Shown here: piece after piece, positions 60,978 through 64,000 of the stretch
Position numbering within the stretch: position 1 is the first letter of the stretch
Layout of the letters: every line of letters begins with the position of its first letter
Source: Novosphingobium sp. PP1Y
GTDB taxonomy: Bacteria > Pseudomonadota > Alphaproteobacteria > Sphingomonadales > Sphingomonadaceae
Assembly (NCBI RefSeq): GCF_000253255.1
Contig: NC_015583.1
Location: 682,001 to 746,000, forward strand
DNA: 64,000 nucleotides
Direction of reading: 5' to 3'
The notes under the pieces: model-generated
Databases searched by the model: none
Told to the model about the DNA's origin: nothing
Seen by the model: the letters and a program-made list of their open reading frames with translations, nothing else
Position numbers and translations under genes: made by a program

Positions 60978-61640
60978 TCAGTTGTCCGTGTGTAGATAGG
61001 CCAAGACCATCTTGCCCAGTTCACGCTTGAGCATGTCCCACTGGTAGTGCTGTTCGGCTCCACCATTCGGGGACAGGTTCAGCCCGCGTGCCAGGACGGA
61101 ATATATGATCTGATATGCCGCGAAGATCTTCATGTCGGCCTGGCCCACGATCTCATCGGAGAAATTCGTGATCGCCTGCGTCCATCGCATGACTGAGTGT
61201 TGGGCCGCGGACTGGCCGGATTCCGCAATCAAGGGATCATTGGCTGCCTTCTGCATGCTGAGTCGCAGTATCGGCGCATTGCCTTTCAGGATTTCGGCAA
61301 ACCCATCGGTGTATGGCGGAATGAATTCTCCAAGGTTGGTCGCTTTGGACATCAACTGGTTCATCAGAAGATCTTCTGCTGCCTCGATCTGGGCCAGGGC
61401 GTCGGTAATGACTGCGCGAACCAGATTTTCCTTCGAATTGAAGCGCAGATAGATCGAACCGATGGAGACGTTGCCGAGCTTTTCCACATCCATCAGGGTA
61501 AACTCTTCGCTTCCGCGCTCCAGCATTAGTGCGCGTGCGGCAGCGAGCATTCTTTCAAGCGCCGCCTTGCTCCGGCTTTGCTGTGGAGTTCGGCTCGTGG
61601 TCTTTCTGGGGCGCTTTGCGACTTCGGCTTGATCGGACAT
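60978..61640 (-). CDS. TetR/AcrR family transcriptional regulator
   Basis: A 220-residue regulator. The helix-turn-helix is at about 30-75 (FTLMDVEKLGNVSIGSIYLRF, then NSKENLVRAVITDALA), after a basic N-terminus (AKRPRKTTSRTPQQSRSK). The ATG at 61640 is used; a TTG at 61655 is also in frame. It is divergent from the DoxX-like/SnoaL-like pair, and matching TATAACTAT motifs lie near both starts. Confidence 0.9.
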   Translation of the reverse strand: MSDQAEVAKRPRKTTSRTPQQSRSKAALERMLAAARALMLERGSEEFTLMDVEKLGNVSIGSIYLRFNSKENLVRAVITDALAQIEAAEDLLMNQLMSKATNLGEFIPPYTDGFAEILKGNAPILRLSMQKAANDPLIAESGQSAAQHSVMRWTQAITNFSDEIVGQADMKIFAAYQIIYSVLARGLNLSPNGGAEQHYQWDMLKRELGKMVLAYLHTDN

Positions 61641-61973
61641 GCGCCGACCAAACAATATTATAACTATAACGTCAATTTATATTGATTCCCCAAGATCGGC
61701 TTTTCGCCGTGCGCCACCGGCTTTGGGGCCGATCAAGCCGATCTTAAGGGACGCAAACCGTCGGATGCGTGCGCCGACGCGCTTTTCGATTGACAGGAAT
61801 GGTCGAACGCGTTGAACTAAAATCATAGTTATAGCATTACTGTGTGAGAGGGCCGGGATGCATATGCGCAAAGGATTGGACGTGACGTCCGCGCCACGTC
61901 GCCTGCAAGAGCAAGCAACCCATCTGGAAGTGGGGGGCAACTCGAAATCAGCGCACGGGACTTGCAACCAACG
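61641..61973. promoter_or_regulatory. Divergent control region with two inverted TATAACTAT motifs
   Basis: The 333-base region holds TATAACTAT at 61659-61667, just upstream of the tetR start, and its complement ATAGTTATA at 61825-61833, about 150 bases before the DoxX-like start. Both stand out as AT-rich islets in GC-rich sequence. Two copies, one by each divergent gene, fit a regulator that controls itself and its neighbour. Confidence 0.5.
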
Positions 61974-62387
61974 ATGAAGTCTTACCGTCTGCCTGTATGC
62001 CACCTGCTCGCAGTCCTCCTGGCATTGCCGCTCGCGGCGTTCTTCATCTTCGTTGGCTGGAACAAGACGTTCACAGCGTTGGAGGACTTGCGACGATACG
62101 GGGCATGGACGATCTGGCTGCCTGAATGGCTTGGGCGTGTGGTCGGCGTTAGTGAGATCCTGTTCGCGATTCTTCTCCTCGGGGCGATTTCTGTGCGCAC
62201 TCGGGGAGTGGCCCGCGCGGCAGCCATATTGCTCGTCTTAAACCAAGTGATCGCGGCGCTTTTTCATGCGCTTCACGAAGAATTCGGTGCTCTTCCGCAG
62301 AACGGTGTCCTCTCGCTCGCACTGCTTGGCGTATTCGGGCTGTTAGGCGCGAGGCGAATGAAAATTGTCAAAGAGGGAGAATTTTGA
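61974..62387 (+). CDS. DoxX-like membrane protein
   Basis: A 137-residue protein with four helices, beginning HLLAVLLALPLAAFFIFVGWNK (about 9-30). The YGAWTIWLPEWLGRVVGVSEI and ALFHALHEEFGALPQNG stretches are typical of DoxX-like proteins with a conserved helix-2 Glu. The ATG at 61974 lacks a strong ribosome site; a TTG at 61962 is possible. Its stop abuts the ATG of the SnoaL-like gene (TGAATG), so they form an operon. Confidence 0.78.
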   Translation: MKSYRLPVCHLLAVLLALPLAAFFIFVGWNKTFTALEDLRRYGAWTIWLPEWLGRVVGVSEILFAILLLGAISVRTRGVARAAAILLVLNQVIAALFHALHEEFGALPQNGVLSLALLGVFGLLGARRMKIVKEGEF

Positions 62388-63233
62388 ATGTTGCAGAAAG
62401 TGATGTGGCGGATCGGGGCGTACAGCATGCTCGCGTCAACCTGCCTTGCCGGCCAGATGGCATGGGCTGCAGGCACCGAGCCAGGGCAGGTTGCCGCTCT
62501 CGAAGCCCAGGTCGCGCAATTGCAGAAGACAGCGCAGGCGAATGCGGATCGGTCGGCTGTCGAGAACCTGTTCTCCCGGTACATGTACCTGCACAACGCT
62601 TTCCAGGACAATCAGATTGTCGATCTGTGGGCCAAGAAGGGCACTCCTGACATCCGGGCGCAGTATTCGAACCTTGGTGTTTACACCAATTGGGACAGTA
62701 TCATCTCCTACCACCGTGACCGGCCGTCTCCGATCGGGAAGCTATTGTTCCACTATGTGACGACGCCAATCATCGAAGTGGCCGGCGATGGTCAGACGGC
62801 CAAGGGCCTATGGATTGTCAATGGCCTCGAGTCCGGCTTGACCGATCCTGAGCATGCCAAGAACATGCCTGACTGGATGTTTGAAAAGGATATGGTCGAC
62901 GGCAAGAAAGTCTGGATGCACAACGTCTACCTCAAGTACGGCATCGACTTCATAAAGCAGGACGGCCAGTGGAAGATCTGGCATTTCCATTGTTTCGAGG
63001 TCGCGCGAGCGCCCTATGGAATGGGTTGGATCCCTTTTGCCGCAGCAGCCCAGGACGACCCGTTCAATTTCGATCTCATGTACATGGGTGATGATGGCAA
63101 GCCGGTATTCATGCCCAAGCCTGACGGCCCGGCCTCGGTTCTCAACAATACCTACCGCACCGACACCGCGCAGAAATTGGAAGCGAGGCCTCCGGAACCC
63201 TATCGCACGTTTAGCGAAACCTTCGCGTACTAA
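62388..63233 (+). CDS. Exported SnoaL/NTF2-like protein
   Basis: A 281-residue protein with a signal peptide of about 1-28 (MLASTCLAGQMAWAAG), a short coiled segment (QVAALEAQVAQLQK) and a SnoaL-like domain (SAVENLFSRYMYLHNAFQDN, VWMHNVYLKYGIDFIKQDGQW, IWHFHCFEVARAPY). Cytoplasmic relatives are polyketide cyclases or hydratases; this longer exported form appears in catabolic loci of sphingomonads. It follows the DoxX-like gene directly and ends before a strong terminator. Confidence 0.82.
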   Translation: MLQKVMWRIGAYSMLASTCLAGQMAWAAGTEPGQVAALEAQVAQLQKTAQANADRSAVENLFSRYMYLHNAFQDNQIVDLWAKKGTPDIRAQYSNLGVYTNWDSIISYHRDRPSPIGKLLFHYVTTPIIEVAGDGQTAKGLWIVNGLESGLTDPEHAKNMPDWMFEKDMVDGKKVWMHNVYLKYGIDFIKQDGQWKIWHFHCFEVARAPYGMGWIPFAAAAQDDPFNFDLMYMGDDGKPVFMPKPDGPASVLNNTYRTDTAQKLEARPPEPYRTFSETFAY

Positions 63234-63257
63234 GAGTTCGAGGGGCGTTTGCGGAAA

Positions 63258-63300
63258 AGGCCCACCTTGCCTTGTGTGGCAGGGTGGGCCTCTCTTTATT
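63258..63300 (+). terminator. Rho-independent terminator
   Basis: A 14-bp stem, AGGCCCACCTTGCC (63258-63271) and GGCAGGGTGGGCCT (63278-63291), has a single G-U pair and a TTGTGT loop, followed by CTCTTTATT. It lies 25 bases after the SnoaL-like stop. The best terminator in the window. Confidence 0.85.
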
Positions 63301-63337
63301 GGAACCCCCACGTGTGGGATGCGACATTGCCCCTGTA

Positions 63338-64000
63338 TTACGGAGTGGTTGAATAGTCCGCCGCATCTTCAGGCACGGGAAGCGTCACCTTGCCAGTTCC
63401 GGCCCATTCCGTTCCGCGCAGGATCAGTGTCTGAAGTCCGGCGAAATGCAGGGATACTTCGTCATGACCGATGGTGATCGAAAAGACGCGTCCTTTGCCG
63501 TAGTCCTGCGTCCACACTTGAGGATGATCGGCATCGATGCCCTCCATCTTTGCAAGCTTTTCCTTGGTGTAGGCACTTGCCGGATACTTTGGGCCAGCCA
63601 GCTTCGGGTCGTAACTCGCCGCGGCATCGTGCGCAGTAGCCAGGACGTGGATCTTGGCGCCGGGTGCGAAGCTCATGTTGGTGTACATGTCATCGTTGTA
63701 GGTCCAGACGTACTCGCGCATGCCTGCCGTGATCGGATGCTGCCTGTCGACAATATGCACCGGGAATGCCCCGGGTGGAGATCGCCTGCTCGTGCCCGGC
63801 TCCATGACGGCGCCGACCAGTTCGCGGTACTCGGGCCAATTGTAGCCCCATGTGAATGACGAGTGATAGGCGACCAGGCCGCCGCCCTGCCTCACATAAT
63901 CGAAGAGAGCCCTTTCAGCCTCGGGCGACCAGCGATGCTCCTCCTTGTCGTCGTAAACCCATCGCGAGGAATAGTTGAGGAGAACGACATCGTAGGACTT
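63338..64000 (-). CDS. ThuA-domain protein (partial, N-terminus beyond right edge)
   Basis: The frame is open from the right edge to a stop at 63338, giving 221 C-terminal residues. ThuA (trehalose-utilisation, class-I-amidotransferase-like fold) features are VLLNYSSRWVYDDKEE, YVRQGGGLVAYHSSF with the His after the GGG loop, GKGRVFSITIGHDEVSLHF and the closing ILRGTEWAGTGKVTLPVP. Such proteins act on sugars or bind cofactors, and many have a signal peptide, which here would be off the edge. It converges on the SnoaL-like gene. Confidence 0.85.
   Translation of the reverse strand, partial: KSYDVVLLNYSSRWVYDDKEEHRWSPEAERALFDYVRQGGGLVAYHSSFTWGYNWPEYRELVGAVMEPGTSRRSPPGAFPVHIVDRQHPITAGMREYVWTYNDDMYTNMSFAPGAKIHVLATAHDAAASYDPKLAGPKYPASAYTKEKLAKMEGIDADHPQVWTQDYGKGRVFSITIGHDEVSLHFAGLQTLILRGTEWAGTGKVTLPVPEDAADYSTTP

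Noticed and set aside
1..64000. tRNA, rRNA, CRISPR arrays, transposases, integrases or attachment sites
   Set aside because: None was recognised on either strand by eye; no repeat-spacer periodicity, rRNA-like sequence or mobile-element protein motif was found.

Overview
The window reads as chromosomal DNA of a high-GC alphaproteobacterium, most likely a sphingomonad (Novosphingobium or Sphingobium type). The reasons are three large TonB-dependent receptors of the sphingomonad catabolic kind, Rieske oxygenases beside FabG-type SDRs, an extra MreB, tight ATGA-coupled operons and many one-component regulators. I saw no rRNA, tRNA, CRISPR array, transposase or integrase. The genus is an inference from gene content, not from a marker gene.

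Positions 1-10.8 kb form a catabolic block: a Rieske oxygenase alpha subunit cut by the left edge, a divergent TonB-dependent receptor, a TetR regulator, then SDR - quinone-oxidoreductase-like reductase - second Rieske oxygenase - LuxR-type regulator, and a convergent OYE/2,4-dienoyl-CoA-reductase-like flavoenzyme. Positions 10.8-29.1 kb are mixed housekeeping and stress genes: an Amj-type lipid II flippase, a TauE/SafE permease, periplasmic trehalase, a five-gene minus-strand operon behind a LysR regulator (PNPOx-like, VOC, NTF2, di-iron metallo-beta-lactamase-fold protein, Lar zinc ribbon), a cytochrome-PQQ dehydrogenase resembling polyvinyl-alcohol dehydrogenase, an orphan MreB, a diguanylate cyclase, PhnA, a ferritin-like protein, an MpaB-type oxygenase and a Qnr-like pentapeptide protein.

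Positions 29.6-38.8 kb are the highlight: nine tightly packed minus-strand genes. Four encode a TTQ amine dehydrogenase of the aromatic-amine type (aauB, mauE-like, mauD-like, aauA). They are followed by two c-type cytochromes (one with no methionine ligand), a TonB-dependent receptor, an aldehyde dehydrogenase and an acyl-CoA synthetase. A TetR gene is divergent and two 17-bp inverted repeats lie in the shared promoter region. The set spells out a route of outer-membrane uptake, periplasmic deamination with electrons to cytochrome c, oxidation of the aldehyde to the acid, and CoA activation. Next to it (39.6-49.0 kb) is a second unit: TonB-dependent receptor, GntR/FCD regulator, HMG-CoA-lyase-like enzyme, HyuA/HyuB-type ATP-dependent enzyme and a class III CoA-transferase, with a TTGTATACAA operator candidate between the divergent genes.

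Positions 49.1-53.3 kb are gene-poor with a few small conserved proteins. Positions 53.3-60.0 kb hold a seven-gene plus-strand operon (isochorismatase-like hydrolase, alpha/beta hydrolase, XapX, secreted amidohydrolase with a Cys/His-rich tail, secreted VOC protein, DoxX, AlgE-like outer-membrane channel), preceded by a perfect 10-bp inverted repeat. The right end holds a DUF1275 membrane protein, a TetR gene divergent from a DoxX-like/SnoaL-like pair that ends in a strong terminator, and a ThuA-domain gene cut by the right edge.
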